DNA of 47,365 bases from JBGPHT01 sp041484525 (GCA_041484525.1 JBGPHT010000048.1:1-47365), one strand, 5' to 3'. Shown: positions 1 through 8,155, counted from the stretch's first letter. The notes: a model not told the origin generated them from the letters alone. Numbers and translations are program-made.

Positions 1-240
1 CAGCCGTTCACTCCGAATCGAGTAGAACACTTGCAACAGCAGCGCCCGGAACAGTCGCTCCGGCGGGATTGAGGGTCGGCCTACGGTTGCGTAGAGGCTA
101 TCAAACTCTGCCGACATGTCCGTCAACACCTGGTCCGCAAGTTGGCGGATGGCACGTAGCGGATGGTCTGCGGGCACACGCCCTTCCAGGGACACGTAGC
201 TGAACATTCCGGGCTGCAGTTGGTCGTCGTTTCCGCGCAT
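1..240 (-). CDS. Transposase, IS5/IS1182 type, N-terminal part
   Basis: The first 80 codons of a transposase, starting at ATG 240 and continuing past base 1. The protein begins MRGNDDQLQPGMFSYVSLEG, followed by a stretch with R-V-P-x-D-H-P-L-R and G-R-P-S-I-P-P-E-R-L. These are hallmarks of the DUF772 N-terminal domain that precedes the DDE nuclease domain in IS5/IS1182 transposases. The DDE domain itself is beyond the window. No frameshift or stop is seen in the visible part, so it may be intact. It acts on its own element by cutting at the terminal inverted repeats. Confidence 0.88.
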   Translation of the reverse strand, partial: MRGNDDQLQPGMFSYVSLEGRVPADHPLRAIRQLADQVLTDMSAEFDSLYATVGRPSIPPERLFRALLLQVFYSIRSERL

Positions 241-303
241 ACCAAATGACGTTCAAAACATCCATGGGGTATCTTGATTTGGTGGGTCTTTCAACAAACT
301 CCT
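1..303 (-). mobile_element. End of an IS5/IS1182-type insertion sequence (truncated by window edge)
   Basis: The transposase reads out of the window to the left, and about 60 bases lie between its start codon (240) and the end of the element near 303. The terminal bases, read on the minus strand as GGAGTTTGTTGAAAGACCC, have the GGA-N3-TTGTTGAAA look common at the ends of IS5/IS1182 elements. The junction lies in a CTAG tetranucleotide (302-305) that could be the target site. To the right of 303 a protein-coding reading frame of a different family begins immediately. The other end and the second inverted repeat are outside the window, so the family assignment rests on the transposase N-terminus. 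Confidence 0.8.
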
Positions 304-395
304 AGATGATGCTGGGGCAGAACGGCGCGAAGAAAGATGCCAAGCAGCGCACCTCCAAAAACGCAAGCGAACACAAGCAATCTGAGCGCACTCAT
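304..395 (-). pseudogene. 5' remnant of a bestrophin-like (DUF4239) membrane protein gene, cut by the IS
   Basis: From ATG 395 leftwards the frame gives about 30 residues, MSALRLLVFACVFGGALLGI followed by FLRAVLPQHHL, ending at the IS junction. It then reads into the IS and stops at TGA 291-293. This matches the conserved N-terminus of DUF4239/bestrophin-like membrane proteins, in which a first hydrophobic helix is followed by LP-E/Q-HHL and then SxDSKDVVK. The family is usually about 250 residues with four membrane helices. Only the first helix survives here, and the rest is presumably on the far side of the element. The family match is from memory of the motif; the break itself is read directly. 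Confidence 0.72.
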
Positions 396-531
396 GGGAT
401 CGGTGAACTGATTCGGGACTAGTCACCAAACGGCATACCGATGCGGATGACGTCCTGGCTCACCCAGGCTCACTAAATTTTCCGCCAGTGAATGGCTCGT
501 GGACTTCGTCATCTCCGAACATGTCCGGCCT

Positions 532-1761
532 CTAACCCGACATCGCCGCTTGCAGCATGGCGCGCGCGTAGCCTACGTTGTACGCGATCGCCGCGTACCC
601 GCCGCCGCCGGGATAGCCGCCAATCGGGCCGCGCTCGGCATCGTAGTCCAGACGGCGCTGATGTTCCGGATAGATCTGGCGCGTGTACTTGTTCTTGACC
701 AGTTCCTTCATCACCGCGAACATGTTGTTCATGCCCTCGTCGATCCACACCTCCGTGTACCTCTCGTACGGCTTCATCACCTGGACATTGCGGAAATGCA
801 CGTGATTGATTCGATCGCGGGAACCGAAGTAGCGGCACACTTCGATCGGGTCCTCACCCAACTCGCGGGTCACGCCGCAATCGAAAGTGATGCCGTTGGC
901 CGGGCTGTTGACGATCGAGATCAGTTTCTTCCAGCCGGCCAGCGTTGCCATGATCTGCTGCGAGCCGCGGCTGATCGGGGCCGGCGGATCGTTGGGGTGC
1001 AGAGCCAGCCGCACGTTCGATTTTTCCGCAGTCGGAATCACCGCCTTCAGGAAGTAGGTGATGTTGTTCCACATCTCATCGAGCGTGTGCGCGCCCTCGT
1101 TCGGCAGCGCAGGCAGGTCTTTGAACTTCATCCCCTTTTCCTCCGGCCGGGTCTGGTATTGCTGTGCGGCGGACTGCACCAGCTCGTAGTCGAAGCCAGT
1201 CCAGCCGGAATTCCCGCGGTTCGTGTCCGTCTCTTCGAAGTAGCCTTCCATGGCGCGGTGCGCGTAGAAGTTGTATTCGACCACCGGCAGCCCCACTTTG
1301 CCCGCCGCCACGATCGACTGTTTGATCTTCTCGATATCCTCGTCGCGCTTGTTGCCGGTCTTGCCATAGATAATGTCCGGCGAGAGGTTGATCATCTGGT
1401 TGCCGACCGTGATGCCGACCGCCTTCCACCGCTCCATCGTCGTGTTGAGGCTCTCTTCGGTCCAGGGCGCCTGGCCGCCGCCGCCCAGTACGTGATCGAC
1501 TCCCAGTTGTTTGATCCGCCGCGGGCCGGCCGTCGGATCGGGAGGAGGCGTGTTCGCTGTCGCGGCGCCGCCGGCACCGCCCCGTCCTCCCCGGCCGCCG
1601 CCGAAACCACCGCCGTCTCCAGTCCCAAGGGCGATCTTGGGCGTATCTTTGCCTTCTTTAGGCGGAGCCGCCACCTGGGCTGCCTCCAGGGGCATTTCGG
1701 CGAAAGGCGCCAGCGCGCTGGCGCCGAGGACTTCCATGGCTGTTCTGCGGGTAAATTTCAT
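532..1761 (-). CDS. Tat-exported mannonate dehydratase-like protein (UxuA family)
   Basis: A 409-residue protein. The start at 1761 is chosen over the upstream ATG at 1806 because it follows an AAAGGAG ribosome site and begins a clear twin-arginine signal (MKFTRRTAMEVLGASALAPF). The mature part resembles mannonate dehydratase (EC 4.2.1.8, D-mannonate to 2-dehydro-3-deoxygluconate): a TIM-barrel with NVRLALHPNDPP near residue 245, TFDCGVTRELGEDP near 290 and INHVHFRNV near 315, carrying the Cys and His expected to bind the metal. Between signal and barrel is a Gly/Ala-rich linker. The classical enzyme is cytoplasmic, so the Tat signal suggests a periplasmic relative that may act on another sugar acid. 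It is monocistronic, with a TATACT -10-like box just upstream near 1795-1800 on the minus strand. Confidence 0.82.
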   Translation of the reverse strand: MKFTRRTAMEVLGASALAPFAEMPLEAAQVAAPPKEGKDTPKIALGTGDGGGFGGGRGGRGGAGGAATANTPPPDPTAGPRRIKQLGVDHVLGGGGQAPWTEESLNTTMERWKAVGITVGNQMINLSPDIIYGKTGNKRDEDIEKIKQSIVAAGKVGLPVVEYNFYAHRAMEGYFEETDTNRGNSGWTGFDYELVQSAAQQYQTRPEEKGMKFKDLPALPNEGAHTLDEMWNNITYFLKAVIPTAEKSNVRLALHPNDPPAPISRGSQQIMATLAGWKKLISIVNSPANGITFDCGVTRELGEDPIEVCRYFGSRDRINHVHFRNVQVMKPYERYTEVWIDEGMNNMFAVMKELVKNKYTRQIYPEHQRRLDYDAERGPIGGYPGGGGYAAIAYNVGYARAMLQAAMSG

Positions 1762-2022
1762 AGTCGACTCCTTTCTTGAGCACCGGTCGCTGGCAGTATA
1801 TACCAACTGGGAATCCGAACGGCAGCTTTGAGCCCGACCTGCATACGCCGCGGTGTATTCGCCTATGTCGTCACGGCGGAGCGGCGCGGCGCGAACTGGA
1901 CTGAAGCATCGGCGTCTGTCACACCTGATTTCTTGGAAAGAGGCTGATATCGTCGGCGCTTTTTGGGATGGCTGTAAATCACTGATATTAATGCGGTAAA
2001 TCTATGTAAATGCTTTGAAGAG

Positions 2023-2142
2023 CATAATCGGCTTGGATTAGTACAGCATAATACACTTGTGTTAATACTACATAATTTGCTTGTGTTATGACGACATGAT
2101 AGGCTTGTAACGGCACGACATAAAAGGCTTGTAGTTCCCAGC
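2023..2142. repeat. Five tandem degenerate 24-bp repeats in front of the Fic gene
   Basis: Units start at 2023, 2047, 2071, 2095 and 2119 and are exactly 24 bp apart. Each begins CATAAT (variants CATGAT, CATAAA), and most carry GGCTTGT or CACTTGT from position 8 or 9, then TTA or TAA, ending in ACGA or ACTA. Units at 2071 and 2095 are closest to each other. A weaker sixth unit may precede at 1999. The surrounding stretch 1762-2134 is markedly A+T-richer than the flanking genes, and I see no gene in it. The array touches the reading frame of the Fic protein, so it may be an operator array. It is not a CRISPR: there are no spacers and the units abut. Confidence 0.75.
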
Positions 2143-2248
2143 ACCCAAAGAAAGGCTCGCAGCGTCACTGACCGTCCTTCAAAAGCTCCAGAAGGACGGC
2201 ACGCGTGTATTTCAATCGCAAGAGATCAGCCGCATCCATCGCGAGCGG

Positions 2249-3658
2249 TTGCTTGAGAACGGCTTCGTTCAGGAGGTGATGAAGGGATGGCTGATCTCTT
2301 CCAGTCCCGCCGCGCGTGACGGCGCCAGCACGCCATGGTACGCCTCGTTTTGGGAGTTCTGCGCGCGCTACTGCGGCGAGCGCTTTGGCGACGAATGGTA
2401 TTTGTCTCCCGAGCAGTCTCTTCTCCTGCATGCGGAAAAGACCGCCATTCCATCCCAGGTGATCGTTCAAAGTCCCAAGGGCACCAACCATAAGCTCACG
2501 CTGCTGTTCGGCACGTCGCTGTACGATCTGAAGCAGGCGCACATGCCTTCCTCAGCCGAACTGATGGTGCGAAACGGCTTGCGGATCTACACTCCGGAGG
2601 CGGGTTTGGTCAGGGTTCCAGAGTCTTTCATCGCCGCCAATCCCATTGAGACCCGGGTTGTACTTGCAAGCATACGGGACGCCGCGGATCTGCTCCGATG
2701 TCTCCTCGATGGGGGACATTCATTCGTTGCCGGCCGTCTCGCCGGAGCGTCAAGGCGCATCGGGCGCCCCGAGGTCGCGGACGAGATCATCACGACCATG
2801 AAAGCCGCTGGATACGACGTGCGGGAGACCGACCCCTTTGCCGGTCAACAGGCTCTCGCTCCGATCTCCGCCTCGACGGCGCCCATTGTCGGGCGGCTGC
2901 AGGCGATGTGGGAGTCGATGCGGGAAAAGGTTCTCGAAATTTTTCCCCCGCCGCCAGGTCTGCCGGCGGACAGGAGTGCGTATCTCCAGTCCGTCGATGA
3001 AATCTATCGCAGCGACGCCTACCATTCTCTGTCGATCGAAGGCTACAGTGTCTCAACCGAACTGATCGAGCGCGTGAGGGCGGGCAACTGGGACCCGGAC
3101 AATCATGAGGCCGACCGGCAAAGCCGTGATGCGCTGGCGGCGCGCGGTTACTGGCAGGCTTTCCAGTCCGTGAAGGGGAACATCGCCGGGATTATCGCCG
3201 GAGAGAATCCGGGGCGCCTTGTCCGGACCGCTCACCGGGAATGGTACCGCGAACTCTTTCAGCCCTGTGTTGGGGCCGGTCTGATTGCTCCGTCGACTCT
3301 GGCGGGTTACCGCAACGATGCAGTCTATCTGCGCACTTCGCGCTACGTGCCGCCGCGATGGGAAGCGGTGCGCGACGCGATGCCCGCCCTGTTCGATCTG
3401 CTGGAAAACGAGTCAGAGCCCGGCGTGCGCGCCGTTCTCGGCCACTGGCTTTTCGGCTATGTGCACCCTTATCCCGACGGGAACGGGCGGATCGCGCGTT
3501 TCCTGATGAACGCTATGCTCGCCTCGGGGGGCTATCCCTGGACGGTGGTGCGGATCGAGGACCGCGCCGCCTATCTCGCGGCGCTCGACCGTGCCAGCAT
3601 CGACATGGACATCGAGCCGTTCGCGGAATTCATAGCGGATCGAGTTGGAATGATATGA
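2249..3658 (+). CDS. Fic-domain protein with AbiEi-like N-terminus, probably class II auto-inhibited
   Basis: A 469-residue protein from TTG 2249. The Fic core motif HPYPDGNGRIAR lies at residues 406-417; its His is the catalytic residue for AMP (or other phosphate-ester) transfer to protein hydroxyls. A (S/T)xxxE(G/N) inhibitory helix is present upstream as S260-L-S-I-E264-G265, typical of class II Fic proteins that block their own ATP site until relieved. The N-terminal 200 residues resemble the winged-helix antitoxin/regulator half seen in AbiEi-type proteins. Coding similarity appears to extend upstream of 2249 to about 2135 (KERLAASLTVLQKLQKDG and VFQSQEISRIHRERLLENGF). No ATG, GTG or TTG exists in that frame after the stop at 2132, so the true start is unclear (CTG 2168 after AAAGAAAGG is possible) or has been lost. 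It may be a stand-alone regulator or toxin-like protein. Confidence 0.82.
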   Translation: MLENGFVQEVMKGWLISSSPAARDGASTPWYASFWEFCARYCGERFGDEWYLSPEQSLLLHAEKTAIPSQVIVQSPKGTNHKLTLLFGTSLYDLKQAHMPSSAELMVRNGLRIYTPEAGLVRVPESFIAANPIETRVVLASIRDAADLLRCLLDGGHSFVAGRLAGASRRIGRPEVADEIITTMKAAGYDVRETDPFAGQQALAPISASTAPIVGRLQAMWESMREKVLEIFPPPPGLPADRSAYLQSVDEIYRSDAYHSLSIEGYSVSTELIERVRAGNWDPDNHEADRQSRDALAARGYWQAFQSVKGNIAGIIAGENPGRLVRTAHREWYRELFQPCVGAGLIAPSTLAGYRNDAVYLRTSRYVPPRWEAVRDAMPALFDLLENESEPGVRAVLGHWLFGYVHPYPDGNGRIARFLMNAMLASGGYPWTVVRIEDRAAYLAALDRASIDMDIEPFAEFIADRVGMI

Positions 3659-3827
3659 AACCGGGCACGATGTATGCCACGTCCGCATCGACAGCATTTT
3701 CCTCAAGGATCGCAGGAAGGATCGGTCGAGCGTACCGTGGGGCGAGGGCGACACGCCAGTCCAGCAGCCGCGCGGTCGAAGTGAAGCGATGTTTCGAGTA
3801 CGCAAAAGAGGCGCTCGGGTAGTTACT

Positions 3828-4684
3828 TCAGTTGCCGGTCGGGACGCGTTCCACTTTGTCGATGACGACGATATCCATGGGGTGCTTCCGCGGCTCCAGC
3901 TTCAGCCCCAGTTGACTCTACAGTGCATCGAAGATCGTGACGCCGTCCGGGTCGGAGGTGGTGGGCACTTCGCCGATACCGCCTGCTGCCGGGCTGGCTG
4001 CGGGGGCAGTTCCACCCCGGCCCGCGGCTCCACGCCCGCCGCCCGCGGAGTCCAGCCAAGCGTGAAATCATACAGGCCCTTGAGTTCCGTCAGGTCTACC
4101 ACCGGCAGATCGACATAAGCCGGCGCGATGGCGGGTAGCACGGTCGCCAGCCGATCGACGCCCGTCTTCTTGCAGATGAAGGATCGAAGGAGCAAGCCGT
4201 CGGTCCGCTGTTGCGGAGTCTGAATCTTGCAAGAGGGCTTCTCGGCGTCATCCGGCGACGACTCATGCAGCTTGGCGCCTTTCTTGCCGGCCACGAGCGC
4301 ATAGACCGGCATCACCTTCTTCTCATGGTGGACCTGCAACTTGAACCGTTCGATCAGGAGGTTTTGCAGCATCTGCCTCAGATCCTTTTCGGGTGTCGTG
4401 GTGGCCGCCTTGGCGACGATGTCGTAGTGCTCCGAGTTGAGCCATGCCGGGCCGCCCACGAGATAGTCGTCCCTCAGTTCCCAGGCCGCCGCGATCAGGT
4501 CCTTCATCGTGAGGTATTGCAGCGTGAGTTTCCCACCGGGAAGGAAGTCCCCGTTGGGCGTACCCCCGGGCTTGCTCACCTGAACGTCAGCCACTTCGAA
4601 TTGCAGCGGTCTGGTGGTGGGCTGCGCCAATGCGAGACCCGAAAACAGGGCGGCGAGACATGCGCTGGTGAGTACCCGTATCAT
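3828..4684 (-). pseudogene. TIGR03435 (Solibacter-type) secreted protein, disrupted by a frameshift and a stop
   Basis: The open part (4684 down to about 4020) encodes a signal peptide (MIRVLTSACLAALFSGLALA) and the family core: FEVADVQVSKPGG, LTMKDLIAAAW, PAWLNSEHYDIVAKA, LLIERFKLQVHHE and PVYALVAGKKGAKL. Near 4012-4025 the frame breaks, best explained by loss of one base in a G run on the minus strand. In the next frame the expected C-terminus continues: GEVPTTSDPDGVTIFDAL, then TAG at 3918-3920 where Gln is expected, then SQLGLKLEPRKHPMDIVVID and a stop at 3828-3830. Two independent lesions argue for a decayed gene rather than a sequencing slip. The biochemical role of the family is unknown; it is expanded in Solibacter genomes. 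Confidence 0.85.
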
Positions 4685-4844
4685 GCTCCAATACTCCTGC
4701 GCCCAGTGGATTGGATTACCTCAGATGATACGCCATGGCCGTTTCCAGGGTTTCAGCAAAATCACCCAGTGGAGTATAGTTGGCAGTGCGAACTGTCATT
4801 CGGGCGGCGGCTGGCCAGGCCAGCCGGACGAAAGGGGCACATGC

Positions 4845-5306
4845 ATGCCGACATACAAGTTCCGCGTCAACGGAGATGCGGCGACGGTCGATTCCTGGGA
4901 TCCGGATCAGCCACTCCTTTACGTGTTGCGTAACACATTAGGACTGCACGCCGCGAAGTTCGGCTGTGGGCTCGGGCAGTGCGGCGCGTGTACCGTGCTC
5001 GTCGACGGGAAAGCCGTGCGGTCCTGTGTGACTCCTGTAAGACAAGTCGCAGGACGTACGGTCCTTACTCTCGAAGGTCTTGGCACCACGGATAAGCCGG
5101 ACGCCATCGGGACTGCCTTCATCGCGGAGCAGGCGGCGCAATGCGGCTACTGCACCAGCGGCATGATCATGTCGGCCAAGGCACTACTTACTCAAACACC
5201 TCATCCGACGCTCGACCAGGTGAAGCAGGGTCTCATCGGCAATCTCTGCCGGTGCGGTACCCATACCCGCATCCTGAGCGCTGTCATGCGAGTGGCGAAA
5301 GCATAA
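4845..5306 (+). CDS. [2Fe-2S] small subunit of an isoquinoline 1-oxidoreductase / xanthine dehydrogenase-type molybdoenzyme
   Basis: A 153-residue iron-sulphur subunit. ATG 4845 follows GAAAGGGG and gives the usual N-terminus MPTYKFRVNGDAATV. The plant-type cluster is bound by FGCGLGQCGACTVLVDGKAV plus the distal Cys in SCVTPV. The second cluster domain holds CGYCTSG and NLCRCGTHTRI. In this family the two clusters pass electrons from the molybdopterin site of the large subunit to an acceptor. The stop codon overlaps or touches the next gene, so the pair is one operon. The small subunit has no export signal and would travel with the Tat-targeted large subunit. No FAD subunit is encoded nearby, which favours the IorAB two-subunit type over xanthine dehydrogenase proper. 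The substrate cannot be told. Confidence 0.92.
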   Translation: MPTYKFRVNGDAATVDSWDPDQPLLYVLRNTLGLHAAKFGCGLGQCGACTVLVDGKAVRSCVTPVRQVAGRTVLTLEGLGTTDKPDAIGTAFIAEQAAQCGYCTSGMIMSAKALLTQTPHPTLDQVKQGLIGNLCRCGTHTRILSAVMRVAKA

Positions 5307-5317
5307 TGGAGGCCGAC

Positions 5318-7540
5318 ATGGAGACCGTCACTTCTCTTTCTCGCCGCAGCATTCTCAAATCCGGCGGCGCGCTTATCGTCAGTTTCACGCTGGGCGGGTT
5401 GCTCCCGAAACACAGCATGGCGCAGGACGGGACTCCCGCAGGCGGTCGAGGCGCGCCGGCGGCTCCTGATGTCGACAGCTTCCTCGCCATCCACACCGAC
5501 GGCACCGTCACCATTTACACCAGCCGCGTCGATGTGGGCACCGGCCTCGCCACCGCTTTTCGTCAAACCGCGGCGGAGGAACTCGGCATTCCGGTGGAGC
5601 GATTCACCGTCATCGAAGGCGACACTGCGACTACGCCGAACCACGGAGGAACCGGCGGTAGTTCCGGCATTCCGCGAGGCGCAGCAGACATTCGCCGTGC
5701 CGCTGCCACGGCCCGTCAGGCGCTGATCGATATTGGGGCGAAGCAACTCAATCGCGCGGCGTCCGAGCTGGCCATCAGCAACGGCGAAATCCGTCCGGTG
5801 AACGGAGGGCAGGGGATCGCGGTGGCCGCACTGATCGGCGGCAAACGCTTCTCGATCAAAGTCAATCCGAACATCGCTCTGAAGGACCCCGCAACTTACA
5901 CCGTTGTGGGCAAGCCGATCCTGCGCAGCGACGTCCCCGCCAAGTGCACCGGGCGCCACGTCTATCTTCAGGACTTCATCCTCCCGGGAATGCTGCACGG
6001 GCGTGTGGTCCGTCCGCCGGCGATGGCGGCCAAACTCCTCACCGTCGACGAATCCTCGATTCGCGCGATCCCCGATGTCCGTGTGGTGCGCGTCGAAAGC
6101 TTTCTCGGCGTCGTGGCGAAGGACGAGTGGGCCGCCATCCGCGCCGCACGTGAACTCAAAACAACGTGGAGCGACTGGCAGGGCCTGCCCGGCAGTGACG
6201 GCCTCGATCGTCAGATGCGCACGGCCGCGGTCGAACGCGATCAGCCGGTCGCGAATCGCGGCGACGTGGTGCGGGCGTTGCCCACGGCTGCGAAGCAGTT
6301 GTCCGCAACTTACTACTGGCCGTTCCAGAGTCACGCTTCACTCGGACCCTCGTGCGCCGTCGCCGACGTGAAGGAATCCGGAACCACCATTTGGTCGGCG
6401 TCTCAGAATCCGTTCGGCCTGCGCGCCAATCTGGCAAAGGTCTTCGGTATACCGCCGGACAAGGTGCGCGTGGTCTACATGGACGGATCCGGTTCCTATG
6501 GCACCAACGGAAGCGATGACGCCGCCGCCGACGCGCTGCTTCTCTCGCGCGCGGCCGGCGCGCCCGTGCGCGTGCAATGGATGCGTCAGGACGAGCATGG
6601 GTGGGATCCGAAGGGTCCGGCACAGTTGCTGGATGTGCGCGGAGGCATCGATGCCAACGGAAATATCGTGGCATGGGAAACCGAGATGTGGCTGCCCGGT
6701 GGACCGCCGGGAGACCGCGCGCTGATTGGTGCGGAATCCGCCGGCCTGGCCCAGGGACACGGACAGAACGCGGGCGCCATGACGCTCAACGCCGACCCGC
6801 CATACGCCACCGATCATTTGCGCGTCATTGCTCATTCGCTGAAGGACACGCCGCTGCGCCTGTCGAATCTCCGCGCGCCCGGCAAGATCGCCAATGTTTT
6901 CGCGGTGGAGAGTTTCACCGACGAATTGGCCGGGGCGGCCGGAATGGATGCGGCCGCGTTCCGGCGCCGCGCTCTGACCGATCCGCGCGCCCTCGCCGTG
7001 CTCGACCGCGCAACCTCGATGATCGAGTGGCAGCCGCGTCCATCTCCCAATCCGCGTGCCGTGGGTAACCTGGTGGTCGGCCGCGGAGTGGCCTACATGC
7101 GATACAAGCAGGCCGAGAACTACGTGGCGATGGCGATGGAGGTTGCGGTCGATCGCAGCACAGGCAGGATCGCGGTGCGGCGCATCACGTGCGCGCACGA
7201 TTGTGGCTTGATTGTGAATCCCGATGGCCTGCGCAATCAGGTCGAAGGGAATATCGTGCAGACTCTTAGCCGGACGCTCCACGAAGAGGTCAAGTTCGAC
7301 CGATCCAGAGTTACAAGTGTGGACTGGAGTAGCTATCCGATCCTGACTTTCCCGGAGGCGCCGGCGATTGAGGTGGCGCTCATCAGCCGGCCGGATCAAC
7401 CCTCATTTGGAGCGGGCGAAGCTGCGAGTGCGCCCGTGGCAGGCGCGCTGGCCAACGCCATTTTCGATGCAACCGGAGTCAGGCTCCGCACCGTGCCGTT
7501 TACGCCGGAGCGCGTAAAGGCGGCCTTGTCGAAAGCTTAG
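5318..7540 (+). CDS. Molybdopterin-binding large subunit, isoquinoline 1-oxidoreductase beta type
   Basis: A 740-residue molybdenum hydroxylase subunit. ATG 5318 lies 5 bases after GGAGG; ATG 5306, which overlaps the preceding stop, is the alternative. The N-terminus carries a twin-arginine signal (LSRRSILKSGGALIVSFTLGG), so the folded complex is expected in the periplasm. Family landmarks are GTGGSSGIPRGAADIRRAA, YYWPFQSHASLGPSCAVAD, LRAPGKIANVFAVESF and, close to the C-terminus, GAGEAASAPVAGALANAIFD, whose Glu is the conserved base at the molybdenum site. The domain order matches IorB-like aldehyde/N-heterocycle dehydrogenases. Cofactor insertion (XdhC-like) and electron-acceptor genes are not in the window. 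Confidence 0.92.
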   Translation: METVTSLSRRSILKSGGALIVSFTLGGLLPKHSMAQDGTPAGGRGAPAAPDVDSFLAIHTDGTVTIYTSRVDVGTGLATAFRQTAAEELGIPVERFTVIEGDTATTPNHGGTGGSSGIPRGAADIRRAAATARQALIDIGAKQLNRAASELAISNGEIRPVNGGQGIAVAALIGGKRFSIKVNPNIALKDPATYTVVGKPILRSDVPAKCTGRHVYLQDFILPGMLHGRVVRPPAMAAKLLTVDESSIRAIPDVRVVRVESFLGVVAKDEWAAIRAARELKTTWSDWQGLPGSDGLDRQMRTAAVERDQPVANRGDVVRALPTAAKQLSATYYWPFQSHASLGPSCAVADVKESGTTIWSASQNPFGLRANLAKVFGIPPDKVRVVYMDGSGSYGTNGSDDAAADALLLSRAAGAPVRVQWMRQDEHGWDPKGPAQLLDVRGGIDANGNIVAWETEMWLPGGPPGDRALIGAESAGLAQGHGQNAGAMTLNADPPYATDHLRVIAHSLKDTPLRLSNLRAPGKIANVFAVESFTDELAGAAGMDAAAFRRRALTDPRALAVLDRATSMIEWQPRPSPNPRAVGNLVVGRGVAYMRYKQAENYVAMAMEVAVDRSTGRIAVRRITCAHDCGLIVNPDGLRNQVEGNIVQTLSRTLHEEVKFDRSRVTSVDWSSYPILTFPEAPAIEVALISRPDQPSFGAGEAASAPVAGALANAIFDATGVRLRTVPFTPERVKAALSKA

Positions 7541-7552
7541 TTCAGCTATACT
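7526..7552 (+). promoter_or_regulatory. Putative promoter of the cupin gene, placing the start codon at or near +1
   Basis: TTGTCG (7526-7531), a 15-bp spacer and TATACT (7547-7552) stand directly before ATG 7559. Only six bases separate the -10-like box from the start codon, so transcription would begin at about the A of ATG, giving a leaderless message. There is no Shine-Dalgarno sequence in that gap. Similar boxes lie 5-7 bases before the starts at 9665, 10848 (minus) and 40027. Confidence 0.45.
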
Positions 7553-7558
7553 CCGGGG

Positions 7559-8155
7559 ATGCGGCGCCTGATGGGCCTGCTCGCCACGGCCATCCTGGCT
7601 TGCGCGCAGGACCCCTACTCGATACTGCCCAAGAACTACAGCCTGGAATTCGAGAATGAATATGTCCGTGTCTCGCGCGTTAAGTATTTTCCAGGAGACA
7701 AGCTGGCGGTGCACTCGCACCCGTCCATTCCTACCGTCTATGTCTATCTGACCGATGGCGGCCCGATCCGGTTCAGTCACAAGACTCCCAAGTTCACCCT
7801 CGAACGTCCGCCGGTGAAAGCCGGAGGCGTCCGCTTCAATCGAAATGCCCGGGTCGAAACGCACGAGGTTGAGTATCTTGGTGACTTCCCTTCCGAGTAT
7901 CTGCGGGTCCAGCTCAAGACTACTCCCGGACCGCCTCACCGCGATGCGCGACTGCGCGGCTATGACGACTTTCCGTGGGAGGATCCGCAATTGCGGATCA
8001 GCAGAATTCACGGCCGTCCGCCGCGGCTGACACAGCGAACAGTTCTCGTCAGCATACCGGAGCGGACCTTTGCCTGGCTCGACCCCGGGAACGCACCTGC
8101 TCTTACGCACGAGCCCACATGGCTTGTCATGTTAGAACTCAAGAGCGGGAAGTGA
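7559..8155 (+). CDS. Secreted small cupin-like protein
   Basis: A 198-residue protein with a short hydrophobic N-terminus (MRRLMGLLATAILACAQ) that is probably a signal peptide or lipoprotein signal. A single cupin barrel follows: YVRVSRVKYFPGDKLAVHSH provides the PGxxxxxHxHP metal-binding start of cupin motif 1, and the stretch around THEVEYLG (residues 101-108) resembles motif 2. A second, weaker cupin-like segment follows (SRIHGRPPRLTQRTVLVSIP). It starts 19 bases after the molybdoenzyme operon but seems to have its own promoter. The function is unknown; periplasmic cupins of this kind are often of unassigned role in acidobacteria. No lesion is seen. Confidence 0.72.
   Translation: MRRLMGLLATAILACAQDPYSILPKNYSLEFENEYVRVSRVKYFPGDKLAVHSHPSIPTVYVYLTDGGPIRFSHKTPKFTLERPPVKAGGVRFNRNARVETHEVEYLGDFPSEYLRVQLKTTPGPPHRDARLRGYDDFPWEDPQLRISRIHGRPPRLTQRTVLVSIPERTFAWLDPGNAPALTHEPTWLVMLELKSGK

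Noticed and set aside
532..1779. Plus-strand open frames opposite the mannonate dehydratase homologue
   Set aside because: They are long only because of high GC; their proteins are Arg/His-rich with no family match, while the minus frame has a Tat signal and conserved motifs.
2023..2142. The 24-bp repeats as a CRISPR array
   Set aside because: Units are adjacent with no spacers and are degenerate; no cas genes are in the window.
1863..2168. Minus-strand open frame over the 24-bp repeats with a periodic Cys/Ser pattern
   Set aside because: The 8-residue periodicity is only the 24-bp repeat read in frame; there is no ribosome site and no recognisable product.
3655..3822. Short open frame after the Fic gene (MKPGTMYATSAS...)
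   Set aside because: It overlaps the Fic stop, has no own ribosome site and its sequence is compositionally like a shadow of a GC-rich spacer.
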